Below are positions 45,230 through 53,256 of a stretch of DNA of 64,000 bases, in pieces; positions within the stretch are counted from its first letter, which is position 1, and each line of letters begins with the position of its first letter. Location of the stretch: positions 1 through 64,000 of the forward strand of contig NZ_JADLRJ010000008.1 of NCBI RefSeq assembly GCF_015477355.1, given 5' to 3'. Both the position numbers and the translations under genes were made by a program. The notes under the pieces were generated by a model. It was not told where the DNA came from and did no database searches. It worked only from the letters and a program-made list of their open reading frames with translations. The DNA comes from Nocardia blacklockiae (GTDB taxonomy: Bacteria > Actinomycetota > Actinomycetes > Mycobacteriales > Mycobacteriaceae).

Positions 45230-46030
45230 ATGAGCACAAGCATCGACGGCTACGAAGTAGCGCGACACTTCGGATCGCGCGGGCAAGCCCAGCGTGAACT
45301 GCAGCTGTGGAAGACAAGAAAGGGCCGCGAGTACATCGCCGAAAGGGTCCTCGCCCACGTCAGCACCACCGTCCACGACCTCCGGCCTCACGAGATCCGC
45401 ACCCTCCAGTCCTCGCATCCCCTCGGTAACCTGCATCCGCCCGAGGGGTACAAAGTCAAGGCCATCAAGAACTGGCACCCTGGCTTCGCTTTCGCTCACC
45501 TGTTCCACTTCTGCCTCGAAGACCACGGCACCATCTACAGTTTCGACCAGTTCTTCGAATGGGCCCAGCTCGACGAGCACAGCCCGTGGCTGTGGACACC
45601 CATGCGGAAAATCATCGACACTCGCCGGACCGACCAACAGCGCGCCGACGCCGACGCCTCGCTCCGCTGGCGAATCGGCTTGGCCTACTACGGGTTTATC
45701 CGGGAGATCTACACCGTCGCTTGCCTGCGGGATCGGGGGCTGCCGATGCTCAGTCACCCGCTCGCGGACGCCCTGTTCCGTGCGGATACCTGGTGTCTGA
45801 ACGTTGTCGTCGAAATCTTCGTCCGCAATAGCCAGTTCAAGAGCGGCACAGAGGGACGCAAACATCCCGCCGAGTACTATCTCGCCGACCAGCCGCAGTT
45901 CAGATTCGAGCGACTTGAGATGGAACACGGACACGAGTTCGGCCGCGTCCACCTACCCACCGACGCCGAAGTAGACGCCTGCGCCGACAGAATCCGCCGA
46001 CTGATCCAGCTCCAGCATACGAAGGCCTGA
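45230..46030 (+). CDS. Unknown 266-aa accessory protein
   Basis: ATG 45230 (GGGGTGG upstream); the frame is open to 45116, but that part looks non-coding. N-terminal helices (SIDGYEVARHFGSRGQAQRE, VLAHVSTTVHDLRPHEIRTL), then FAHLFHFCLEDHGTIYSFDQ, FEWAQLDEHSPWLWTPMRKI and a long helix. The final third has RADTWCLNVVVEIFVRNSQF and KHPAEYYLADQPQFRFERLE. The D...V-V-V-E-I-F...K spacing could be read as a PD-(D/E)xK-type core, but this is weak. No family recognised. Located in the defence-like island, convergent with the AspBHI-like endonuclease. Confidence 0.55.
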   Translation: MSTSIDGYEVARHFGSRGQAQRELQLWKTRKGREYIAERVLAHVSTTVHDLRPHEIRTLQSSHPLGNLHPPEGYKVKAIKNWHPGFAFAHLFHFCLEDHGTIYSFDQFFEWAQLDEHSPWLWTPMRKIIDTRRTDQQRADADASLRWRIGLAYYGFIREIYTVACLRDRGLPMLSHPLADALFRADTWCLNVVVEIFVRNSQFKSGTEGRKHPAEYYLADQPQFRFERLEMEHGHEFGRVHLPTDAEVDACADRIRRLIQLQHTKA

Positions 46031-46085
46031 ATATCCCGTGTGCCATCGAATCTGGAGAAACAAATTCCGTAACGGACCGGATGTA

Positions 46086-46101
46086 CGCGGGCGCGCCCGC
46101 G
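46086..46101. terminator. GC palindrome between convergent genes
   Basis: CGCGGGCGCGCCCGCG is a 16-bp perfect palindrome (six-base arms if GCGC is looped), in the 99-bp gap between the 266-aa gene stop (46030) and the endonuclease stop (46130). It probably ends transcription in both directions. Confidence 0.5.
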
Positions 46102-46129
46102 GTCCGGACCCGTGCTGAGACGGTGAGAG

Positions 46130-47323
46130 TCAAAGAGCTGGTGGGAAATTAGTGTGTAGCCAACTCTTCACGGCGGCCAGTTGCCCGTGTCCGTTGGTCT
46201 TGAGCGTGTTGACGATGTCGCGGCCGCAGATCAGGGCGATCGGGTGGCCATCGCTGCGAACCTCGTCGTAGACCTGGGAATTGTAGTAGGACAGGGTGAC
46301 AAAGACGCCGAAATGCCGGTGGCGCAGCCGCGAGATCAGTCTGCTCATCTCGCGTACTCCCACCGAGTTCGACGGGGCGTAGCACTTCGCTTCCAGAGCG
46401 AAGTCAATCTTGATCGGGTCGGCGGCCGGGCCGAGTTGGTATTGGCCGATGGCATCGCGGCCTCCGTCACGACTGGGGCGGGTGACGTCGCAGATCCCGG
46501 TGGCCGGCGCAATCATCCGCCAGATGTCGACCGCACACTTCTCGAAGTCGTGCGGGCGCGCGTCGAAGTGAGCGTGGATGGCCCCGAGGATCGCTTGGTC
46601 GGCCTTGCTGGCTGGGAGTTGATCGGCTTTGCTCCGGATGATCGTGGTCGGGGCAGCTGTGAGGCTGTCGTAGCTGCGGCTTTTCACCCATGCGCGCCAG
46701 CTTTCCGGGCAATGGGCGCTTTTCACCGGAGAGATGCCGGCGGCGAGGTCATCTATCCACGCACGTTCGATTTTCCCTGTGTTGAGCACGGTGAATTTCG
46801 CCCGGTAGTTCTGAAACCGCTGCCCGCTCTTGCTCCGCCAGATCGCGACGAGGTCGTCATCGGCGGTCAATACTTCGGCGCCGGGGGCGAGCAGGCCCCG
46901 GAAGCGTGCGGAGCGTCCCGGTGCTGCCTTCTCGAACAGCAGGAACGGCGGTACCTGTGCGCGCTCGGCCTCGGTGCCGTGGGCGGCAGCGAAGGTATCG
47001 CGCAGCAGGAGATTCCCCTTGCGCTGGGTGCGATGGAGGTCCGGGCGTCCGGGCTCACGGTTGTCGCCGTAGTAGGTGAAGATCCCGGTCTGGAGATCGA
47101 GTTCGTCAGGCCAGTCGCTCTCGGTGCCGCTGGTGAACAGTGCCACGATACGGACCGTCCCCTGGGACGGTGAGCCTTTGTACCGGAACCCACCCTGGTT
47201 GCCAAGGGGCGCCAGTTTCGCTAGTGCATCAGCTCCCGTATTACCTTGCGGGCCACTCAGATACACTGTTTCGAGAGTGAGGTCGGACGTTGCCAGGTCC
47301 TCGAAGGCCACCGTGTGGGACAT
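46130..47323 (-). CDS. AspBHI/MspJI-type modification-dependent restriction endonuclease
   Basis: 397 residues from ATG 47323. The N-terminal ~220 residues fit the AspBHI recognition domain: VAFEDLATSDLTLETVYLSG, LQTGIFTYYGDNREPGRPDL and HRTQRKGNLLLRDTF are the hallmark block. The C-terminal ~150 residues are an Mrr-type catalytic domain: DFEKCAVDIWRMIAPATGIC, RPSRDGGRDAIGQYQLG (Asp of the PD-(D/E)xK fold) and IDFALEAKCYAPSNSVGVRE (E-x-K), then FGVFVTLSYYNSQVYDEVRS. Such type IV enzymes cut DNA carrying modified cytosines and need no cognate methylase; none is seen nearby. Divergent from a truncated zinc-finger gene. Confidence 0.75.
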   Translation of the reverse strand: MSHTVAFEDLATSDLTLETVYLSGPQGNTGADALAKLAPLGNQGGFRYKGSPSQGTVRIVALFTSGTESDWPDELDLQTGIFTYYGDNREPGRPDLHRTQRKGNLLLRDTFAAAHGTEAERAQVPPFLLFEKAAPGRSARFRGLLAPGAEVLTADDDLVAIWRSKSGQRFQNYRAKFTVLNTGKIERAWIDDLAAGISPVKSAHCPESWRAWVKSRSYDSLTAAPTTIIRSKADQLPASKADQAILGAIHAHFDARPHDFEKCAVDIWRMIAPATGICDVTRPSRDGGRDAIGQYQLGPAADPIKIDFALEAKCYAPSNSVGVREMSRLISRLRHRHFGVFVTLSYYNSQVYDEVRSDGHPIALICGRDIVNTLKTNGHGQLAAVKSWLHTNFPPAL

Positions 47324-47383
47324 GGTGTTAACCGTAGCGACCCCGTCCGACAAGGCACGGCTCGTGAGTGGCGCAGGCGCGCG

Positions 47384-47599
47384 ATGACCTCGGGCGCGGC
47401 GGCTGCGGAAAGCCTCTTGCCGCAGCTTCGCTCGAAGGTCAAACTGCCTGGTGTGGCACGACGATGCGTGTTCTGCGGTGGCAGCGGTTTGACCCGGGAG
47501 TATGAGATCCCCCGGTGGTTGAGCGCCGTGTTGCCCGAGCAGGCGCGATATCGTGGCCAAGACCAAGCGGCAGTCCACCTTCACCCCGAACGAACGTGA
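47384..47599 (+). pseudogene. Truncated zinc-finger/HNH-like gene remnant
   Basis: A 71-residue frame from ATG 47384: RRCVFCGGSGLTREYEIPRW LSAVLPEQ. The C-x-x-C followed by L-T-x-E-x-x-x-P-x-W-L is the start of a known actinobacterial HNH-like/zinc-finger layout that normally continues for about 200-300 residues with a second Cys/His pair. Here the frame stops at 47599, and no continuation is visible in the next 250 bp. I therefore treat it as a remnant; a functional short protein is not excluded. Confidence 0.4.
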
Positions 47600-47854
47600 G
47601 ATGACCTGGCCTCCCCGCCGCCTGCATGCCGTCGAAGCATGGGGTGTATGCGAGTACATGCCGTTACTGTTGAGCTGACCAAGCGGCCCATCCAGGGCTC
47701 GAAGTCGTCAGGGGTAGGTCGGTGACACGCATAGAGGTTATTCGGCTTCGGAACGCGACTTCAGTAGCGTGCAGGGTGTTTGACGTGCAGATATTAGATA
47801 TCAAGAGGGTGGAGTTCAGGTTCAACGTGTAGCGGACCGGCATCTGCCGAAGTT

Positions 47855-48460
47855 GTGCTGGTGTCGAAGTCGCGGATCGAAGACATTGTCGACGGCAAGC
47901 TCGCCTGGACCGAGGTGGATTTGCTCGATATCGGCGACAGCTCGGCACGAGTGTTGCGAAGTGCGCTGGAAGAATTAGGGATTCGTGTCAACTACCTGCC
48001 CATCGGCCAGCCGCGTCATGTGATCGCTGCGTTGGGTGGTGATCATCCGATCGCCCCGTATGTGATCGTGAGCTGCCACGGCGACAGCGGTTCGATCATT
48101 CTGCCCGAGCTCGGAGGCACGGTCGCCGACGCTCAGCCCTTTGTCGATCGCATGGGTCCCGAGCAGGTCGAAAGATATCTGCGGATACCCGGGAGCGTCG
48201 TGATCTCGACGGGGTGTGAAACCGGTGAACCCGCACTGGCGCAGGCGTTTCTGCGGGCAGGGGCCGGTAGCTACTTCGCGCCGACCGACGCACCAGACGG
48301 TTATGCGGCATTCGTAGCCGTGCTGCTGATGTTCTACGAGCTGACGGAGGGCCGCGAACTCCTCGACGCCGCCGAACGAGTCCGGACCTACAACGACAAC
48401 CTCTCCATGTGGAGGCTCTGGCATCGGTCGCCGGACGTTCGCCAAAGTGGTTGCAATTAA
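47855..48460 (+). CDS. Minimal CHAT/caspase-like protease protein
   Basis: 201 residues from GTG 47855. The fold pattern is that of clan CD peptidases: APYVIVSCHGDSGSIILPEL gives a beta strand ending in His75-Gly, and GSVVISTGCETGEPALAQAF gives the next core strand with Cys121 in the T-G-C-E-T-G loop, followed by LRAGAGSYFAPTDAPDGYAA and YELTEGRELLDAAERVR, the typical CHAT C-terminal helices. It is a stand-alone catalytic domain with no TPR, NB-ARC or sensor part. Such proteases are effectors in conflict systems. The stop lies inside one arm of an inverted repeat preceding the next gene. Confidence 0.6.
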   Translation: MLVSKSRIEDIVDGKLAWTEVDLLDIGDSSARVLRSALEELGIRVNYLPIGQPRHVIAALGGDHPIAPYVIVSCHGDSGSIILPELGGTVADAQPFVDRMGPEQVERYLRIPGSVVISTGCETGEPALAQAFLRAGAGSYFAPTDAPDGYAAFVAVLLMFYELTEGRELLDAAERVRTYNDNLSMWRLWHRSPDVRQSGCN

Positions 48461-48505
48461 AGATCACTCCGCGCTACGATGCGAGTGGTCTTACTTTGCA
48501 ACCAC
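48447..48505. promoter_or_regulatory. 10-bp inverted repeat upstream of RibD-like gene
   Basis: GTGGTTGCAA (48447-48456) and TTGCAACCAC (48496-48505) are perfect complements, 39 bp apart, ending 17 bp before the ATG at 48522. The left arm overlaps the last codons of the CHAT gene. It could be a paired operator or looped binding site. Confidence 0.55.
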
Positions 48506-48521
48506 CTGTGTTGGAGTCACT

Positions 48522-49160
48522 ATGTCGCGTACGCGAGTTCACAACCTCTTCGTCTCCTCGGACGGGTATGCCGCCGGTGAGTACGTGACGTTCGATGAGC
48601 CGATCGGGGGAGCGCGGGCGCTCTTCGGCAAGTTCGATGGGCGCGTCATCCACGGTATTCACGGAATCGACGAACCGGTGACCGTGGATCGCGCCATGTT
48701 CAGCATGTGGGGTCAGGGTGTCGGGGCGGAGATCATGGGGCGTCGGAAGTTCGGGCCGCAGGCGGGGGAATGGCCCGATGACGGCTGGCAGGGATGGTGG
48801 GGAGATGCGCCGCCCTTCCGCACTCCGGTCTTCATCCTGACCCACTACCCGCGCGCAGCGATCGAGTTCGACAACGGCACCAGTTTCCATTTCGTGGATG
48901 CCTCGCCACAGGAGGCACTGCGTCTGGCGCAGGAGGCAGCGGGCGGATTGGACGTCCGGATCGGCGGCGGGCCGTCGACCGTGAGCCAGTTCCTTCAGGC
49001 CGATCTCATTGATTTCCTGCACTTGTCGATCATTCCGATCGTGCTCGGTGCCGGGGTCCGGATCTGGGATCACCTCGCCGGCCTGGAGGAGCGATTCAGT
49101 GTCGAGTCCATCAGCACGTCCAGCGGTTTGACGCATCAGCTGTGGAACAGGAGCCGCTAG
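48522..49160 (+). CDS. Dihydrofolate-reductase-like RibD C-terminal domain protein
   Basis: 212 residues from ATG 48522 (GGAG seven bases upstream). RTRVHNLFVSSDGYAAGEYV, AEIMGRRKFGPQAGEWPDDG, TPVFILTHYPRAAIEFDNGT and DVRIGGGPSTVSQFLQADLI (G-G-G NADPH-binding turn), LHLSIIPIVLGAGVRIWDHL are the hallmark blocks of the RibD_C/dihydrofolate-reductase family. It is a single-domain version, common in actinobacteria, likely a NADPH-dependent reductase of unknown substrate. Its promoter region carries a long-spaced inverted repeat. Confidence 0.82.
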   Translation: MSRTRVHNLFVSSDGYAAGEYVTFDEPIGGARALFGKFDGRVIHGIHGIDEPVTVDRAMFSMWGQGVGAEIMGRRKFGPQAGEWPDDGWQGWWGDAPPFRTPVFILTHYPRAAIEFDNGTSFHFVDASPQEALRLAQEAAGGLDVRIGGGPSTVSQFLQADLIDFLHLSIIPIVLGAGVRIWDHLAGLEERFSVESISTSSGLTHQLWNRSR

Positions 49161-49253
49161 CGAAGGTGTTCGAGTTGCAGTGCGAATGCATCGCGCCTTT
49201 ACCGTGAGATCGGTTGATGCGAGGTCCTGCCGCGCTCGCTTACGCTGGCGGCC

Positions 49254-49709
49254 ATGTTCGATCCTGCGGCCGTGTCGCCCAATCTGACCGAGAGAGGCCG
49301 CGTTCCGTCGTTCCTGCGGTTCAGTGTCGAACTCATAGCATGGATCGCGACCCCTTGGGCGCTCGCCGACTTTTCTGTAGTGCTCGCCATCCTCAGCGTG
49401 GTTGTGCTCGTGGGCTTGCCGACGTTGTTCTCCACGCCGGGCGACAAGAAACAGACCCTCATCGCGGTCCCGGGCACAGTCACCATCGCGCTGGTCGTGC
49501 TCCATTTCGCGGCGGCCGTGATCAGCGCGTGGCTCGCCTGGCACGCTTGGCTCGCCATTCTGGTCACCGCGCTGGTGCTCGTCACCGCGCTAGCCGAACT
49601 GCCGCGCTGGCGGTGGTTGCTTCATGCACGCGGAGGTGACGACCGCGGCCGACTTCGCCGGGAATCGCAACCTGTCGCCGGCTCAGAAGAGACTCGTCGG
49701 CGGCGGTAG
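49254..49709 (+). CDS. YrdB-like membrane protein
   Basis: 151 residues from ATG 49254. Four hydrophobic segments: SFLRFSVELIAWIATPWALA, FSVVLAILSVVVLVGLPTLF, TIALVVLHFAAAVISAWLAW and LAILVTALVLVTALAELPRW. The layout and the initial L-R-F-x-x-E-L match the DUF2568/YrdB family of four-helix proteins of unknown function. The C-terminal ~30 residues are Arg-rich. The stop overlaps the 3' end of the convergent hydrolase gene by 27 bp. Confidence 0.6.
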   Translation: MFDPAAVSPNLTERGRVPSFLRFSVELIAWIATPWALADFSVVLAILSVVVLVGLPTLFSTPGDKKQTLIAVPGTVTIALVVLHFAAAVISAWLAWHAWLAILVTALVLVTALAELPRWRWLLHARGGDDRGRLRRESQPVAGSEETRRRR

Positions 49710-50522
49710 GGCATCGTCGAGGAATGCGGTCACCATCGGTACCAGTACCGCTGATTCGCCGAAGATGCTGATGTGGGTTGTCGCCGGGAGGATTACCAAG
49801 CGGGTGGGTGGAGCTGTTTGCAGGGCTGTGGAGGCGGCTGCTTCCTCGTCGCCGCCGCCGCGCAATGCGAACATCGCCAGTGCGTGTTCGGGTTTCACGG
49901 CGTCGGCATCACCGGCGATGACCATCGTTTTCGCGGAGATCGAGCGCAGCTGTTCGTCGGTGATGTTCTGGTCGTTGATTGCCAGGACTTTCATCTTCTC
50001 GATGTAGGTGTCGAATGCGGCGGGGTCGGGTGTGTGTGCCTTGAAGTCCGTCTCGACGGATGTACCGGCGAAGTCTGCGGCGGTGAGGTTTTCGATGCCC
50101 GCCATGACCGAGGGGTACCAGCCGTCGGCGCGGTAGGTTGCCGACAACGAGATCAGTTTGTCGACGAGGCTCGGGTGACGGAGCGCGAGTTGCAGTGCGA
50201 CTCCGCCGCCTTGCGAATAGCCCAACACGGCCGTGCGGTCGACATGCAATGCGTGCAGTAGGGCTGCGGCATCGTCGGCGAACTGCTCGTAGGACATTTC
50301 GCGCGCGGTGTCCGGGGTGCGGCCGTGCCCTTGTTGATCGAAGACGATTACGGGGCGGGTGCGGGCGAAGGCGGACACCCACGTCCGCATCGAGTCGGTG
50401 GCCATGAAGCCGCCGGGAATCAGCAGTAGCGGAAGCGTTTTCGACTTGCCGAGTTCGCCGTAGACCTCGTAGTAGAGGTTCAGGCCGTTGAGCGGAAGGT
50501 GACCGTTGGTGTCCGGCTTCAC
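49683..50522 (-). CDS. Alpha/beta-fold hydrolase
   Basis: 279 residues from GTG 50522, overlapping the TAG of the PIG-L gene. LPLLLIPGGFMATDSMRTWV (oxyanion loop), ARTRPVIVFDQQGHGRTPDT, AVLGYSQGGGVALQLALRHP (nucleophile in G-x-S-x-G), MVIAGDADAVKPEHALAM (acidic residue) and ILPATTHISIFGE (His) complete the catalytic triad. The substrate is unknown. Probably transcribed as the second gene of a two-gene operon with the PIG-L deacetylase. Confidence 0.85.
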   Translation of the reverse strand: MKPDTNGHLPLNGLNLYYEVYGELGKSKTLPLLLIPGGFMATDSMRTWVSAFARTRPVIVFDQQGHGRTPDTAREMSYEQFADDAAALLHALHVDRTAVLGYSQGGGVALQLALRHPSLVDKLISLSATYRADGWYPSVMAGIENLTAADFAGTSVETDFKAHTPDPAAFDTYIEKMKVLAINDQNITDEQLRSISAKTMVIAGDADAVKPEHALAMFALRGGGDEEAAASTALQTAPPTRLVILPATTHISIFGESAVLVPMVTAFLDDALPPPTSLF

Positions 50523-51295
50523 TATTCGGCCGAATCCGCGGTGTCGTCGGGGGCGAATGATGGTGGGGCTTGGAGGTCGTGGGCGCGGAAGAGGACGGCG
50601 TGTTCGACGCCCATGGCCTTGCCGCTCATTGCTGCGAATTGCGGGATGAAGTCGGCGGGGGCGGGGTGGTCCGGGAGTGCGGCCAGGTATGCGGCGTGGG
50701 CTTCGAGTGAGGCGATGCCGCGGCGCAGCGGTTCGCCGGTGACGTCGACGCCGTGGGTCGCGGTGCCGAGTCCGGGGACGATGTACCAACGCGCGGAATG
50801 TGGTTCGAGGTGCTCGTCCTCGATCTGTTCCGGGAAGACCCACCGATTGCCCGCGTCGCGTATCGCGTCGAGCGTCGCGAGACCGGCCGCGCGGTGGTCG
50901 GCTTGGTCGAAACCCCACGGAGTCTCGATATCGAAGCCGCTGCCGAGTACGACATCGGGCTTGAAACGGCGGATCTCCCGGCAGATATCGCGGCGAAGGT
51001 CGAGTCCGTAGACGAGCACACCGTCGGGATGTTCGAGCACGGTCAGATGTTCTACGCCGACCGCCGCACACGCGGCCCGCTGTTCGGCAACGCGCAGCCG
51101 AGCCGTCTCCTCGGGCGGATTCGGCATCCCGGCCTCACCACGAGTGAGCAGCAGATAACCGACCTCGATCCCGCGCGCAGTCCAGCGCGCGACAGCCGCG
51201 GATGCGCCGTACTCCATGTCGTCGGGGTGCGCGACGACGCAGAGCACGCGCTGGAAGGTTTCGTCGGGAAGAGCAGGCAAGGTCATGCGGGCCAT
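50522..51295 (-). CDS. PIG-L-family deacetylase (MshB/LmbE-like)
   Basis: 257 residues from ATG 51295 (AAGGATG context); an ATG three codons later is the alternative. The zinc motif is VLCVVAHPDDMEYGASAAVA (A-H-P-D-D), with DQADHRAAGLATLDAIRDAG holding the third ligand His. The family removes acetyl or other acyl groups from GlcNAc-like amides, e.g. in mycothiol synthesis or mycothiol-conjugate amidase; this copy is shorter than MshB and not linked to mycothiol genes, so the substrate is open. Coupled to a hydrolase. Confidence 0.82.
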   Translation of the reverse strand: MARMTLPALPDETFQRVLCVVAHPDDMEYGASAAVARWTARGIEVGYLLLTRGEAGMPNPPEETARLRVAEQRAACAAVGVEHLTVLEHPDGVLVYGLDLRRDICREIRRFKPDVVLGSGFDIETPWGFDQADHRAAGLATLDAIRDAGNRWVFPEQIEDEHLEPHSARWYIVPGLGTATHGVDVTGEPLRRGIASLEAHAAYLAALPDHPAPADFIPQFAAMSGKAMGVEHAVLFRAHDLQAPPSFAPDDTADSAE

Positions 51296-51387
51296 CCTTA
51301 CTTGTTCCCCAGCTCGCCGTCCGTGATTTCGTTCCTGTCGGCACATCGCGGTCTGCTGTGGCTCTGCCTCCGGACATGTCCGGAGGC

Positions 51388-52224
51388 CTACCGGTCTGAT
51401 CCCAGGAAACTGGTCAGGGCTGATATCGCGTCGAGCGCCGCCCTGTGGTCGGGATTTGCTCTCGATCGTTCTCGGGCGAAATACGTGGCCAGTATTTCAC
51501 GATTCGTGCGATTCCATGCCGCAGCCAGCTCCCGAACACGCAAATGGCCGAGAGTGTCGGATATATGCTCGCCGAAAAGGTGGAGGGCGCCCAGCTCGAC
51601 ATTCATTTCGGCGCGAAGCAGTAAGTCGACATGTCCTCCGTCCAGCTCGTAGAGACTGGATCGGATATCCTCGTCCTGCTGGTACCAGCCACATGCTGTG
51701 GAAATGTCGACCGCGTCCTTGTATTCGCCGTTCGCTGAACGATCGCACCATGCTTTCAGCTTGAGTGCGGCGTAGCCGGCTGGAGATGCCAACCGAACTT
51801 GATGACCGCTCGGCAATGGCAGTTCGATCGATGCATCGAAAGCTTCACGGAAGCCGAATACATCGACCGGTTCCGTCCGGCCCGACAAGTACGTGGTACC
51901 CGCAGGATCCTCGATATCTCCGAACGGCACGACATCGACGGCTATTCCTGCGATCGAGTAACGAAGATGGTTTGTGCCGGCTCGGCGGAGCGTCGAAGTG
52001 ATTTGTTTGTACTCCTCGTGGCCGTGAACCGCGAGGGCGATATCCACATCGACCGTCGCGCGCAATAGTTCGGTCCGACCGAATGCCGTGTGCAGTAGGT
52101 CACGGCAATGCGCCCCGATGACCATGAGCGACGTAGCGTTCGCCTCGCCTTTCGAGACGAGCTCGGCTACCACCCTGTCGATCAGGTCCAACGGTTGCGA
52201 ACCGATACGCGCGGGGTCAAACAA
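51388..52224 (-). CDS. AbiEii-type nucleotidyltransferase toxin
   Basis: 278 residues from ATG 52224, overlapping the antitoxin stop by 8 bp. The nucleotidyltransferase core is LMVIGAHCRDLLHTAFGRTE followed by LLRATVDVDIALAVHGHEEY, giving G-x-H...D-x-D, then SIAGIAVDVVPFGDIEDPAG (third acidic strand). A helical C-terminal domain has AALKLKAWCDRSANGEYKDA and DAVDISTACGWY. AbiEii toxins transfer nucleotides, in M. tuberculosis MenT to tRNA, halting growth. The AGAHC in place of the usual G-G/A-x-A-x turn is a slight departure from the family. Last gene of the AbiE pair. Confidence 0.7.
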   Translation of the reverse strand: MFDPARIGSQPLDLIDRVVAELVSKGEANATSLMVIGAHCRDLLHTAFGRTELLRATVDVDIALAVHGHEEYKQITSTLRRAGTNHLRYSIAGIAVDVVPFGDIEDPAGTTYLSGRTEPVDVFGFREAFDASIELPLPSGHQVRLASPAGYAALKLKAWCDRSANGEYKDAVDISTACGWYQQDEDIRSSLYELDGGHVDLLLRAEMNVELGALHLFGEHISDTLGHLRVRELAAAWNRTNREILATYFARERSRANPDHRAALDAISALTSFLGSDR

Positions 52225-53200
52225 GTTGTTCTCTCCTCAAATCTTTCGCTACCTCCGACTGTCGCGGTTCTTTCGACGCGACGAGGTCCGCGTAAACCAG
52301 AATCGATGGTGCCGCCGACTTCACGAAAATCGGGCGCCGACCGAATATGGACAACCCACGAGGCTCGTTCCAGAATTTTTTGCGAATATCAATGTTCGGA
52401 TCATCGGACTTGCGCCATCCATTTTTCACCGCCTCCATCGGGTCGAAGTTTTTCACGTACACCGTCAGCGTTTGTGGGTTTCGGATGTTTTCGACAGCAG
52501 ATTCGCCGCTGACGAAGTACCCTGGCGGGGGTGACCAGTGTGTCAGCTTGCCTTCGAATGAGACATCTCTGAGTTTCGGGAGCAAGGAGCCCCGGAACGC
52601 GGCAACCCACAGATCGAGGAGTTCCTCGCGCCGATGTAGCGATCGACCCGAGAGGAAGTCCGCGTCCTTCAATATTTCGAGTGTCGACTGCGTGATGCCT
52701 ACCGAGGTTCCGGCCGCATCGGCAATCGCGCGTACCGGCATGCCGGCGATATCCGGCCATGTGAGCAAGGTGAATATGACCTGCATCCGCTTGGCACTGA
52801 AGAGGTTGGCATCAGCGGGTCGGCGGCTCGACCGGATCTCATGATGGCGGCGGCCCCGGATGTCGATCAGTACGGGACCGAATTCCAGGTGTGCATTGCC
52901 CGCCTGATCGACGTAGTCGATACGAGCGTCACGCAGGGCATCGGCCGTGCGACTACTGATGCGAGGGCCGCTGACCAACAGTCGGTGGGTTCGGTCGCGG
53001 CTGTCGAGACGGGACAATTCCGACAAGGTCGGCTCGGGTAGCCACGCCATCCGATAGGTCGTGCCGGAGCCTCGGCGACTGCATGTGACCAGTGCCGTCT
53101 CGTCCGGCATCCAGCGTTCTACGTGGAAGTCGACAGCGAACTCCGATAACGCCCGGGTCATCGAGCGTTCGATCTCGAGGTGCTGTGTTCGATCGCTCAT
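52217..53200 (-). CDS. AbiEi-type antitoxin / winged-helix regulator
   Basis: 327 residues from ATG 53200; ATG 53209 is the alternative. ARIDYVDQAGNAHLEFGPVL (the characteristic central strand block), FSAKRMQVIFTLLTWPDIAG and MPVRAIADAAGTSVGITQST with LEILKDADFLSG form a winged helix. The C-terminal half (LTHWSPPPGYFVSGESAVEN, then VYADLVASKEPRQSEVAKDL) matches the AbiEi antitoxin family. It should repress its own promoter, where TATAAT is embedded in an inverted repeat. The product neutralises the nucleotidyltransferase encoded just downstream (type IV system). Confidence 0.75.
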   Translation of the reverse strand: MSDRTQHLEIERSMTRALSEFAVDFHVERWMPDETALVTCSRRGSGTTYRMAWLPEPTLSELSRLDSRDRTHRLLVSGPRISSRTADALRDARIDYVDQAGNAHLEFGPVLIDIRGRRHHEIRSSRRPADANLFSAKRMQVIFTLLTWPDIAGMPVRAIADAAGTSVGITQSTLEILKDADFLSGRSLHRREELLDLWVAAFRGSLLPKLRDVSFEGKLTHWSPPPGYFVSGESAVENIRNPQTLTVYVKNFDPMEAVKNGWRKSDDPNIDIRKKFWNEPRGLSIFGRRPIFVKSAAPSILVYADLVASKEPRQSEVAKDLRREQLV

Positions 53201-53203
53201 GCT

Positions 53204-53220
53204 GTTCATTATAATTGAAC
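53204..53220 (-). promoter_or_regulatory. AbiE promoter and operator, leaderless
   Basis: On the minus strand a consensus -10 TATAAT (53213-53208) lies inside a 17-bp inverted repeat GTTCA-N7-TGAAC (53220-53204). The expected transcript start is near 53200, the ATG itself, so the mRNA is probably leaderless. An AbiEi dimer binding the repeat would cover the -10. TTCAAT at 53231-53236 is a weak -35. Confidence 0.6.
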
Positions 53221-53256
53221 AGGCCAAGATATTGAACGCGAGACCGAGCCGCAGGT

